This document shows, piece after piece, positions 7,348 to 15,225 of a stretch of 45,042 nucleotides of DNA. Every line of letters starts with the position of its first letter. Within the stretch, counting starts at the first letter, position 1. A model generated the notes under the pieces. That model worked only from the letters and a program-made list of their open reading frames with translations, searched no databases and was not told where the DNA came from. This DNA comes from an uncultured bacterium (GTDB lineage Bacteria; Verrucomicrobiota; Verrucomicrobiia; CAIQCK01). The position numbers were made by a program, and so were the translations under genes. The stretch covers positions 1 through 45,042 of the forward strand of contig CAIQCK010000102.1 in assembly GCA_903870275.1 (NCBI GenBank), written 5' to 3'.

Positions 7348-10300
7348 CTACTTTTCCTCGAACGGTTCACGCGTGATGCCGACGCAGACATCGCTCGGCG
7401 GCCCCTTGCGCCCGTCGCGGCCCACCGCCAGCACACGGTAGTAATACACCGTGTGCGGTTTCAATCCCTTGTCTTCGTAAGGTACCGTGACATACGGTCC
7501 GGGCTGAACTATCGCCACCCGCGTCTTTTCGCCCACGACGAAGTCGGGTGTGCCGCCCCTGAACAGTTCGTAATGCGACAGGTTGGCCTCCTGGTTCTGC
7601 CCCCATTGGAGGTAGAGAATGTCCGGCGTGTCTCCAAACCGCGCGCGCGGAGCGTCAATCAACCCCGTGTAAACCGAACCCACCTTGGCGGGCGACGAGT
7701 TTCCTTTCGCGTGGGTTGCTCCCTGAACCTCTTTCGACACCTCACCCTGCCGCGTCGTGGCATCCACGGCGGCGACGCAATAGTAATAAGCGGTGCCTGC
7801 TTTCAAGCCGACATCCTTGAAGCGTGTCCCACACGTCGTGGCCAACAAATGGTATGCATCCGGCGCAAACCCCGCATATTCGCTCCGGTAGATGTTGTAT
7901 TGGCACGCATGGCCGACAGGCGACCAGCGCAACGCGACGGTCTTGTCGGTGAGTCCGGCCACGGTGATTTCCGGCGCGGCTGGACGGTTTCCCGGCTCCT
8001 CCAGTCGAAGAGTGGAGTAACCAAAAGGCGCAAGCTGCAATATCGGATGATCCAAGACGCTGCCGTCCCGCTCCGTCACCGAACAGGCCGTTACACGCGA
8101 CACATCGCCCCAGCCAGTCTTCATATTGGCCACGTCCGCGGCGATGCCATCGGATTCGTGGAACCGTGCGATGATGCCTTGTCCCGGCGTCTCGCTCAAT
8201 TTCAACGCAAGCAAACCAACGTTGGCAGCGTCCACTGACAGGAAGCTGCAAAAAGTCCGGGGCAGTTTTCCTTTTTGTGCCATCGGAATCACCGTCGCCA
8301 GCATTGGCGTGACGGCCCGCTCGGCGAACCGGGCTACGCCCGCGTCCCGGAAACCGCCGCCATGGCTGACGATGACATAGCGATAGCGCAGGTTCATGTG
8401 CGACGGGCCGGTGGACCAGGCATGTCCGTAGAGCCAGTTGTTGAAGACGTAGGAGTAGAGATGCGAAGTGGATGGCTGCCCGTCGAACGTGTTTTTCTTC
8501 CCGTGGATTTTGCCGCACTCGACCAGTTGGCTGTCGAATTGCACCAGCGCCACGCCGAACCGGCCATTGCCCACATACGACCAGTCGCGCGCCGCGTGGT
8601 AGGTGTCGGTGCCGTGCCCGGTCCGATCCTTGTACGGGTTCGCGTCACAGCCGTTGAGGCCCACCCGGAACTCACCATTCGGCACGGCAAACGGGAAAGC
8701 GTAATATCCGAAACGATACCACCGGTTCGTTCCGGCCAGACCGCTCACGTGATCCAACCGGTTGTCAATGTCCACGCGTTTCTCGTGAGCAGGGAGGGTG
8801 ACACGCTGCTCGATGGCCGCGCCACTGATGGGATCGTCCATGCGGGCGACAATGACCCGGCCCAGCGGGGAGGTCTCGACCTCGAATCGTGCATTTGACG
8901 GCGAATGGAAACTCGCGTTGGCATCCTTCGTGTAAACGAATTGGTTGCATCGATAGGGGGCCGACGCGTCCACCAGTTCGCGACCGAGCTGTTTGTCGAA
9001 CAGGCTCGTGATGGTTCCGTCCGCGCCGAAGGCCACGCGGTAGAAGGCGTTCTCCATGGATGGCGGTCCGGCCGACGGATGTTTCGCAACCGCATCGGCA
9101 CTGCCCGGGACAAGCCGGAACAGCGCGTACCCCAGCGACGGGATTTCCGTTGTCTGGAAGCTTAGACTGCGGCCCTCAACCACGGTCGGCGCGGAATGCC
9201 CGTCCGGCCGGAGGACGGAGCGCAGCCCGGCGCAGGATTCCGGCAGCTCGATACGGACCGTCTCGGCCCGTGGCTGGAGCGTCGGATTGAAAACGATCAC
9301 CGACGGACCATCGGCGGATACCTGGGCAGCGAGCGCTTTCAGCGCGCGACCGCTTTCGGTCCCGGCTGTCACCAACGCCCGCTCGATCCAGTCCTGTTTC
9401 TGCATCCACGTGTCATAGACCGGGCGGCCTTTGTACGCGCTGGTTCCATAGCCGTGCTCATCGTTGCAGATCAACGCGTCCCATGCCCGGCGGAAGGCCA
9501 CGGTGGGATAGATGAAATCGGGATCGTTCAAGCGCGCCAGCGTGGCGAGTTTTTCGGCGACCGGCAGCAGGCGGTCGGCCTCACGTTTCATGGCGAGCAG
9601 GGTCGGTGTCGAAACCGGGTGTTGCGCCCACCCGGCGGTCATCAGGCCGCGGAGTGTCGGAATTTGTCCGCCAAACCGCCGCTCCACTTCGCGGAACGGC
9701 TCGGATAAATCGCCGACCGTCCGCAGTTCGGGCCAGCGCCAGCGGACGTTCCACGCCCTGGCCAGTTCGGCGAATTTGAGACCGGGCGGTTCGTTGTCGT
9801 CGTAATTGGGGACGAGCCAGAGATCATAGGGATATCTCGCCTCCAGCGAGGCCAGTTGTTTGGCCATCAACGGTGCTACGGACTCCGGCGTTGAAATTTG
9901 TTTGGTCCGGTCGGAGCAGGTTTTGATGCCAAACGCATGTCCCGCCTCGATGTAGTGCGGCGCGGCCCAAACGAGGATGCGGCTCCTGACATCCGGTCCC
10001 TGCCAGTAGAACAAGAGTGGCAGGGGCGATTTCCACCCGACATCCACCCGGCTGTTGCCGACCGTCTTGGGATTCCATGCGTTTGGAAAGAAACCGAGAT
10101 ATTTGATGCCCGCATTCGCATACGCGGTCACCAGCGGCCAAGTGATCCCGTTGTTATCCACCATCAGCATGGAGTCCATCGGAAGATGCCAGCGGTCCCG
10201 CGTTTCCTGGATGCAATAGGCGCTGCGGCATAACTCCTCGTCGCCATACGCCTCGGTGCGGTTTCCCGAATGCGATGCGCCAATGCCGAAGACGCCGGGC

Positions 10301-10908
10301 TTGACGTATTTCCCGACGATTTCGTTCGCCGCCGCTTCCGACCGGTCCAGCGGATAGTTCAGCCACCACCAAAGCCCCTCGATGACGTAACGATAACGCG
10401 ACGCCGCCGGCCAGTCCGTCGTTTGATCGGCCAGTTTCCCCGCTTGATCAACAAAGCCGACCGTCATGAGGCGTTGTTTGAACTGGGAATCGTGCAGCCC
10501 AATGTCAATGTGCGCCGATTTGACGACGTAGAGTGTCCAGTGCCGTGGTGGTTTCCACGTCAGTCTTTGCTCGGCCAGCGTTTGGGAATCGTTCAATAGC
10601 GCCCAGCGTGAGTCCACCGACTGCACGGGTTCCCGCAGCAGCACGGAAAGGGTGTTCGTGCCGGCCTTGATCGCTCCAATCGTTTTCTCAGCCAACAGCC
10701 GCTCACCCGACCAAACCTTGAGTGCGCACGCGTTCAATGCTTCCGTGCTTTCGACGGTCAGATCGATTCTCTGAAGCGGCGGTTCGTCATGCGAAACGAG
10801 CGAGGTCGGAACAACCTCCCATTGTTTCACGGGTCCCCCGTTTGCAACGCCCGTTGTCCCAATCGCGCACAGTGCCACTGCAACAAAAAATAGGGGGATG
10901 GCTTTCAT
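7348..10908 (-). CDS. Secreted GH38-like alpha-mannosidase with C-terminal Fn3 domains
   Basis: The 1186-residue product starts with a signal peptide (MKAIPLFFVAVALCAIGTTGVANG). The catalytic part resembles family GH38: KSAHIDIGLHD (His133, Asp135) matches the HxD zinc site, and RYRYVIEGLWWWLNY and DSMLMVDNNGITWP match the usual (beta/alpha)7 core. CNDEHGYGTSAYK matches the later part of that core. A middle-to-late beta-rich region (SMENAFYRVAFGADGTITSL, then FDKQLGREL) is typical of GH38 C-terminal domains. Two fibronectin-III-like domains (about residues 970-1070 and 1085-1180, with AYYYCVAAVDA and VYYYRVLAVGRDG) close the protein. GH38 enzymes release mannose from glycans. The nucleophile Asp cannot be assigned safely. 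The start at 10908 is chosen for the signal peptide; the frame is open to 11001 through the repeat. Confidence 0.8.
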   Translation of the reverse strand: MKAIPLFFVAVALCAIGTTGVANGGPVKQWEVVPTSLVSHDEPPLQRIDLTVESTEALNACALKVWSGERLLAEKTIGAIKAGTNTLSVLLREPVQSVDSRWALLNDSQTLAEQRLTWKPPRHWTLYVVKSAHIDIGLHDSQFKQRLMTVGFVDQAGKLADQTTDWPAASRYRYVIEGLWWWLNYPLDRSEAAANEIVGKYVKPGVFGIGASHSGNRTEAYGDEELCRSAYCIQETRDRWHLPMDSMLMVDNNGITWPLVTAYANAGIKYLGFFPNAWNPKTVGNSRVDVGWKSPLPLLFYWQGPDVRSRILVWAAPHYIEAGHAFGIKTCSDRTKQISTPESVAPLMAKQLASLEARYPYDLWLVPNYDDNEPPGLKFAELARAWNVRWRWPELRTVGDLSEPFREVERRFGGQIPTLRGLMTAGWAQHPVSTPTLLAMKREADRLLPVAEKLATLARLNDPDFIYPTVAFRRAWDALICNDEHGYGTSAYKGRPVYDTWMQKQDWIERALVTAGTESGRALKALAAQVSADGPSVIVFNPTLQPRAETVRIELPESCAGLRSVLRPDGHSAPTVVEGRSLSFQTTEIPSLGYALFRLVPGSADAVAKHPSAGPPSMENAFYRVAFGADGTITSLFDKQLGRELVDASAPYRCNQFVYTKDANASFHSPSNARFEVETSPLGRVIVARMDDPISGAAIEQRVTLPAHEKRVDIDNRLDHVSGLAGTNRWYRFGYYAFPFAVPNGEFRVGLNGCDANPYKDRTGHGTDTYHAARDWSYVGNGRFGVALVQFDSQLVECGKIHGKKNTFDGQPSTSHLYSYVFNNWLYGHAWSTGPSHMNLRYRYVIVSHGGGFRDAGVARFAERAVTPMLATVIPMAQKGKLPRTFCSFLSVDAANVGLLALKLSETPGQGIIARFHESDGIAADVANMKTGWGDVSRVTACSVTERDGSVLDHPILQLAPFGYSTLRLEEPGNRPAAPEITVAGLTDKTVALRWSPVGHACQYNIYRSEYAGFAPDAYHLLATTCGTRFKDVGLKAGTAYYYCVAAVDATTRQGEVSKEVQGATHAKGNSSPAKVGSVYTGLIDAPRARFGDTPDILYLQWGQNQEANLSHYELFRGGTPDFVVGEKTRVAIVQPGPYVTVPYEDKGLKPHTVYYYRVLAVGRDGRKGPPSDVCVGITREPFEEK

Positions 10909-10965
10909 CGGCGTTCTTGTGTTGGAGTTTCCCTGCCCCGTATAGCATGCGCGACGACACATGGA

Positions 10966-11120
10966 CTGACATTTCCCATATGACATACACCCGCATATCA
11001 TGGCGGGTCATTCAGTTTCATTGACCGGCAGTTTTGTCTTTTCGAACGGTGTCCTCAGGCCTTTTCCCGGCTCCGAAACCGGCTTCCTGACTCCCGGAAC
11101 AGTGGCTTCGGCTCTCCATT
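10966..11120. repeat. Dispersed repeat, copy C (first 155 bp)
   Basis: The copy starts CTGACATTTCCCATATGACA and matches copies B and D until about CGGCTCTCCATT, then stops. Its hairpin (ACCCGC with GCGGGT) differs in sequence from that of copy D but still pairs. It lies upstream of the mannosidase-like gene and ends 21 bp from the stop codon of the PIG-L gene. Confidence 0.82.
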
Positions 11121-11141
11121 CGGGCTAGATAACCCCATGTC

Positions 11142-12536
11142 CTATTTTTCAATAATGACCTTTCGGAAAGACGTGCATCCGGTTGGAACAAATTTTCTGC
11201 CAAGTGAGTCAAAGCAAAACACAAAACCATCCAGGTCCTTAAGCAGGCTCAATGGTATCTTCAGGATCAACGAATCCCGATCGAGCTCAAGAGACGTACC
11301 CTTGGAATCAATGGGGCGCTTGCCAAGGAGAGTATCATACATCTTAAATTTATTATCGCTGGTTATTATCGCGATATTCGGCGTTTCTCCAAAATCCACC
11401 CCAACTTTATAAGTGGCAATAAAAAATAAATACGTCAGCCCGCTCTTCAGTCCTTCAGGCTTTTTTGCCTTGATTAAAAGACAATCATCCACAACAGCAA
11501 AACCCACCCATTGAGTATCGGAAGTAAAAGCGCACTTCCTGCCGGGCTCGCCAGGCGTCTTTAGTGACGTTTGTTTCTTTACAGTGATCAATGGAAGATC
11601 GCTGAATATTTCATTCTGGCGCACAAAAGACAGAAGATAAAATGCGCTGATGCGGGTCTGGCTATTGTAAGCCAACATGGCTGCGTGTTTCTTCTCAATT
11701 TCCTCCGGCGTCAACTGGACCTGTTTCCATTTTACCGAAGGAGCCAGATCGTCAAAAAACGGCTGCGCGAGGGGCTCCATTCTCAGATCCGGATGGTAAT
11801 GATGAGGCAGAGGCCAGCCCGGGACATGCACAAGGTAGGGAAACACTTGAGGCTCGGGTATCACATCCCATAAATCCGCCAACACTATCTGTAGATACAG
11901 ATAAAGCGCCCAATGGTCTCCATTAACATCAGACGCGTGCGAAACAAATATCTTGGTCGGTTTATAATCCAAAATGACTTTCTTTAAATCGCCCAGGACA
12001 CTGTCTCCCTTAAATTCCTTTTTGTAAGAGTTGCTCTCCCGGTAAGGGACGCTTGTCTGTTTGCAAAACATGCTTCTATAGGGCTTATTACGTCCCCAAT
12101 TATAGACAAACATCTGATCCGTCCCATGGTCGGGATAACCCAGAAATACAAGGTTGTCCTTCTTCACCCCCAAAATGTCCATTGCCTTTATTGCTTCTTT
12201 TTGACGGTGTTTGCCCAAATTAATGAAATCGAGCTCTGTTAATGTAAACAATCTAAGGGGAAAGAGCAGCGGATTATAGAACAGGATGGAAAAAATATTA
12301 TTATCTCCATTCGTCAGATACACCACCTTTACTTCGGCTCCGGATTTCAGCGCATGCATGATTACACCTGCGCAGCCTATGATTTCATCATCAGGATGAG
12401 GTGCCAGCACAAGCACACGGTCCGTTTTTTGGAAATTAGGAAGTTCCGCTATATTCTCCGCCAGTGCAGATGCCGCCCCGGACAAAATAAAGCCGGATAC
12501 AAGATAAAACGCCAGGACCCACCATTTTGTTTTCAT
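11142..12536 (-). CDS. Exported PIG-L family deacetylase
   Basis: The 464-residue product has a signal peptide (MKTKWWVLAFYLVSGFILSGAASALA) followed by the PIG-L/LmbE fold. VLVLAPHPDDE (residues 41-51) is the zinc- and catalysis-defining motif, and a later SHASDVNGDHW supplies another His ligand. These enzymes remove N-acetyl groups from GlcNAc-containing substrates. The C-terminal 130 residues or so form an extra beta-rich domain (around TQWVGFAVVDDCLLIKAKK and TYKVGVDFGETPNI) that could bind carbohydrate. The gene is clearly AT-richer than almost everything else in the window, which suggests transfer. The start at 12536 is chosen for the signal peptide; the frame is open up to 12719 only because it reads through the repeat. 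The repeat ends 17 bp before the ATG. Confidence 0.88.
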   Translation of the reverse strand: MKTKWWVLAFYLVSGFILSGAASALAENIAELPNFQKTDRVLVLAPHPDDEIIGCAGVIMHALKSGAEVKVVYLTNGDNNIFSILFYNPLLFPLRLFTLTELDFINLGKHRQKEAIKAMDILGVKKDNLVFLGYPDHGTDQMFVYNWGRNKPYRSMFCKQTSVPYRESNSYKKEFKGDSVLGDLKKVILDYKPTKIFVSHASDVNGDHWALYLYLQIVLADLWDVIPEPQVFPYLVHVPGWPLPHHYHPDLRMEPLAQPFFDDLAPSVKWKQVQLTPEEIEKKHAAMLAYNSQTRISAFYLLSFVRQNEIFSDLPLITVKKQTSLKTPGEPGRKCAFTSDTQWVGFAVVDDCLLIKAKKPEGLKSGLTYLFFIATYKVGVDFGETPNIAIITSDNKFKMYDTLLGKRPIDSKGTSLELDRDSLILKIPLSLLKDLDGFVFCFDSLGRKFVPTGCTSFRKVIIEK

Positions 12537-12553
12537 GGTTCTAGCTTCTATAA

Positions 12554-12919
12554 CCTGACATTTCCCATATGACCTACGGCCCGCGACTACCGCGGGCCAT
12601 TCAGTTTCATTGACCGGCATTTTGTCCTTTTTGACGGTGTCTTCAAGCCCTTTCTCGGCAGCAACACCGGCTTCCTGTCTCCGGGAGCAGTGGGTTCGGC
12701 TCTCCATTGCGTGCCGCAACGATTTTCAGCCGAACGCAAACAAGGCGCTGCCTTCTGCACTTCTTCCTGTGATTTGCTCACGGCAGGCATCAACCCGTTA
12801 ACGGCGCGAGAAACCGCCGCAGGGGTTGAAGCTCCCACAGCGGTGTTGTCCGCAGTGAATGCCGGATCATCAAAGCGCAGACAAAAGGCCGGGATATCCC
12901 CGGATGCGCAAATGGGGTA
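12554..12919. repeat. Dispersed repeat, copy D (full length, about 366 bp)
   Basis: The copy starts CCTGACATTTCCCATATGAC and includes a perfect 8-bp stem (GGCCCGCG, loop ACTAC, CGCGGGCC at 12578-12598). It continues to GATGCGCAAATGGGG. The octamer CCTGACAT recurs at 12923-12930 just past the end, so the copy is bracketed by direct repeats. It lies upstream of the PIG-L gene. Confidence 0.85.
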
Positions 12920-12990
12920 TCCCCTGACATGACAGGCGCGGCTTTCGGGTGGAGCGTCGTATTGGCGACCGAGATGCGGGGAACGATGGG

Positions 12991-13245
12991 ATGAAATATC
13001 CTGCCATACGATCGAGCATCTGCGGACAGGGGCTTATGGAATATGCGCTGTTGTTGGCGCTGCTCGCCATCACGGCCGTGGTGGTCGTGAGATACACGGG
13101 CAGCAAGACGGCGGGCACCTACGATAACATCCAGAGCCAGATGTCCGGACAGAGCCTTGCCAGTGTAACGCCCCAAGCGCCCAGCGGATCGGGTTCGTCA
13201 TCATCCGGCGGTTCCGGCGGCGACCGCGACGGCGGGGAGCGTTAA
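12991..13245 (+). CDS. Solitary Flp-type (class IVb) prepilin-like protein
   Basis: The product is about 84 residues from the ATG at 12991. It has a short basic leader ending in SSICG, then QGLMEYALLLALLAITAVVV. This is the class III signal of Flp pilins, with Gly at -1 and Glu at +5 after cleavage by a prepilin peptidase. After the hydrophobic helix comes a short KTAGTYDNIQSQM segment and a Ser/Gly-rich, charged tail. That tail is longer than in most Flp pilins and lacks hydrophobic content. The gene stands alone, 4 kb from the tad cluster and just beyond repeat copy D. It may be an alternative major or minor pilin of the same pilus. The frame is open to 12949, but the chosen start gives the usual leader length. 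Confidence 0.75.
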   Translation: MKYPAIRSSICGQGLMEYALLLALLAITAVVVVRYTGSKTAGTYDNIQSQMSGQSLASVTPQAPSGSGSSSSGGSGGDRDGGER

Positions 13246-13396
13246 GGCAAAAACGGCCAGAACATGAAATAGCACCCGTCACGCGCAGTCGGATGCCCAT
13301 TGCGGATGGGAATTGCGCGAAGGACGTGGCGGCGTGAGGATTGCCGTTTCTGCGCAGGTCCAAAATCCGGTGATACTTCCCTGCCGCCGGTTTTGC

Positions 13397-14923
13397 TCAC
13401 GACACTTCGGGCACGACGAACGGCTTGCGGTCGGCGCGGCGGAGCAGGCGGTTGGCGGCGTCGTTGTCGGCGAAACGCTCGCGCGCCGGATCGAAGGCCA
13501 GACTGGGTCCCATCGCCAGCGCCGGGCTTGCCAGGTCAACGCCGTTGCGTTCCAGATGCTCCTTCATGGACTCGAAATGCTCCGACGCGAGACGGTCGGC
13601 GCGAATTTGTTCCAGAATCTCCGCGGCCCGCGTCGCGCGGCCGAGCCGGTGAGAGATCATGCCCATGTGACAAAGTCCGCTGGAGACATGTCCCTCCAGA
13701 ATCGGCGCGACCTGATCGGCGACCTTTCGCGAGCGCATGACCACCTCCCAGTTCTCGAAGATAAACGCGTCGCCCTTGGTCCAACCCATGCCGCGCTGCG
13801 GGTCTTTCTGTTCGAAGCGCCGGATGATCTTGTTCTGCGGGTCCATCGCCAACAGGTTCAAGCCGCCGTCCTCGATAATCAACTTGCCGCCCTCGCACGC
13901 GACGATGACGCCGATGGTCCGCCCGCCGCTGAATCCAACGGGCGTGTCCATGCTCTTGTTCCACACCGCAGGGTCGGCCTGGCAGGCTTTGTCCTTGGGC
14001 AGGCCGCGCACCTCGAAGAAAAGCGGCGGGCCGGCGTAGGCGTGCATCACCAACTGGGTGTTCGGCGTCTGGCCGTCGTCGTCGTAACCGAGACGCCCGC
14101 CGATGCTCATGACGCGCGGCGAAAGCGTCGTGTGGCCGAGAAACCAGCGCGCCAGGTCCATCTCGTGAATGCCCTGGTTGCCCAGATCGCCGTTGCCGCA
14201 GTCGTGAATCCAGTGCCAGTCGTAGTGAAGGTTTTTCCGCGCGAGCGGTTTGAGCGGCGCGGGGCCGGTCCAGAGGTCGTAGTCCAACCCGGCTGGAATC
14301 TCGCCGTGGCCAACCTTGCCGATGGACAACCGCGGTTTGTAGCACATGCCGTGGGCGAAACGGGCCGCGCCGAGGTTCCCCGCCCGGAGCCAGCGCAACG
14401 CATCGAGCACGTCCGGGTTCGCGCGGGCCTGCGTGCCCACCTGCACGACGCGGCCGTGCTTGCGCGCCGCCTCGACCAGCATTCGGCCCTCCCAAAGATG
14501 ATGCGAGACCGGCTTCTCGATATACACGTCCTTGCCCGCCTGACAGGCCCAGATGCCGATGAGCGAATGCCAGTGGTTCGGCGTCGCGATGGTGATGGCG
14601 TCCACGTCCTTGGATTCGAGCAGCTTTCGGACATCGGAAAACGCCGCGACCTTTTCGCCGCGCGCCCCGGCCTTGCGAACGTTCTCGGCCAGCACAGCCG
14701 GGTCCACGTCGCACAACGCGACCAGCCGCAACCCTTTCGTGGCCGCCGTGGACTTGATGTGGCTCTGGCCGCGGCCGCGAACGCCGACCACCGCCACGCG
14801 GATCGTGTCATTGGCGCCGCGCTCGCCGCCGAACGCCGGGACGCGTGTGACGCCCGGCGCCGCCAGCGCCGCTCCGGTCATCATGGCACCGCGAAGAAAA
14901 CCGCGACGAGTCAATCTGGACAT
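13397..14923 (-). CDS. Tat-exported Gfo/Idh/MocA family oxidoreductase
   Basis: The 508-residue product starts with a twin-arginine signal (LTRRGFLRGAMMTGAALAAP). The Rossmann domain follows: IRVAVVGVRGRGQSH (nucleotide-binding loop), LVALCDVDP, AITIATPNHWHS and the family hallmark YIEKPVSHHLWEG. The C-terminal half is the usual beta-sheet substrate domain (WHWIHDCGNGDLGNQGIHEM, then DLARWF). The family oxidises or reduces sugars, inositols and glycosides with NAD(P). Tat export with cofactor already bound is common in Verrucomicrobia and Planctomycetes. The substrate cannot be inferred. The gene converges with the solitary pilin gene and is divergent from the membrane-protein gene at 15226. 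A 602-codon frame on the opposite strand is a shadow. Confidence 0.92.
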   Translation of the reverse strand: MSRLTRRGFLRGAMMTGAALAAPGVTRVPAFGGERGANDTIRVAVVGVRGRGQSHIKSTAATKGLRLVALCDVDPAVLAENVRKAGARGEKVAAFSDVRKLLESKDVDAITIATPNHWHSLIGIWACQAGKDVYIEKPVSHHLWEGRMLVEAARKHGRVVQVGTQARANPDVLDALRWLRAGNLGAARFAHGMCYKPRLSIGKVGHGEIPAGLDYDLWTGPAPLKPLARKNLHYDWHWIHDCGNGDLGNQGIHEMDLARWFLGHTTLSPRVMSIGGRLGYDDDGQTPNTQLVMHAYAGPPLFFEVRGLPKDKACQADPAVWNKSMDTPVGFSGGRTIGVIVACEGGKLIIEDGGLNLLAMDPQNKIIRRFEQKDPQRGMGWTKGDAFIFENWEVVMRSRKVADQVAPILEGHVSSGLCHMGMISHRLGRATRAAEILEQIRADRLASEHFESMKEHLERNGVDLASPALAMGPSLAFDPARERFADNDAANRLLRRADRKPFVVPEVS

Positions 14924-15061
14924 GGTTGGTTCTCCTGTAAAACGAGTGTTGAAAACGTAGCGATGATGTTGCGCAGGTCGTTGCGATTGAACGCCCCGCC
15001 GCCGCTGGAGTCAATAAACAAACCCGTGCCACCAAGGCCGCGTCTGTGGCGTGAGTCCATC

Positions 15062-15153
15062 CGTAGCCCCCGACGTGAGGAGGGGGATTGGTTTCAAAAT
15101 GATAACGGGGGCCGGTTGTGAGCGGCCCGTCCGCCTCCTCACGTCGGCGGCTG
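15062..15153. repeat. REP-like inverted repeat, GGCGGCTG family
   Basis: The left arm CCCCCGACGTGAGGAGG (15067-15083) and the right arm CCTCCTCACGTCGGCGGCTG (about 15134-15153) are near-perfect reverse complements separated by about 45 bp. The right arm matches the unit at 1262-1290. The element lies in the 302-bp region between two divergent genes, where no other gene is seen. Confidence 0.7.
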
Positions 15154-15225
15154 CCAGGCTGGCTGCGCATCGCGTTTTCCCTTTCCGCTTGCCACGAGGG
15201 GACGCGGACCGTATTAGGGACTTTC

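Noticed and set aside
12554..12598. Repeat hairpin as a Rho-independent terminator
   Set aside because: No T-run follows the stem on either strand.
4493..12919. Integron cassette array with attC sites
   Set aside because: The repeats lack paired GTTRRRY/RYYYAAC core sites (the GTTAAC in the long copies does not fit), are longer than usual attC, and no integrase is visible.
13313..15121. 602-codon plus-strand frame
   Set aside because: It lies opposite the clearly coding Gfo/Idh/MocA gene and shows no domain or start site.
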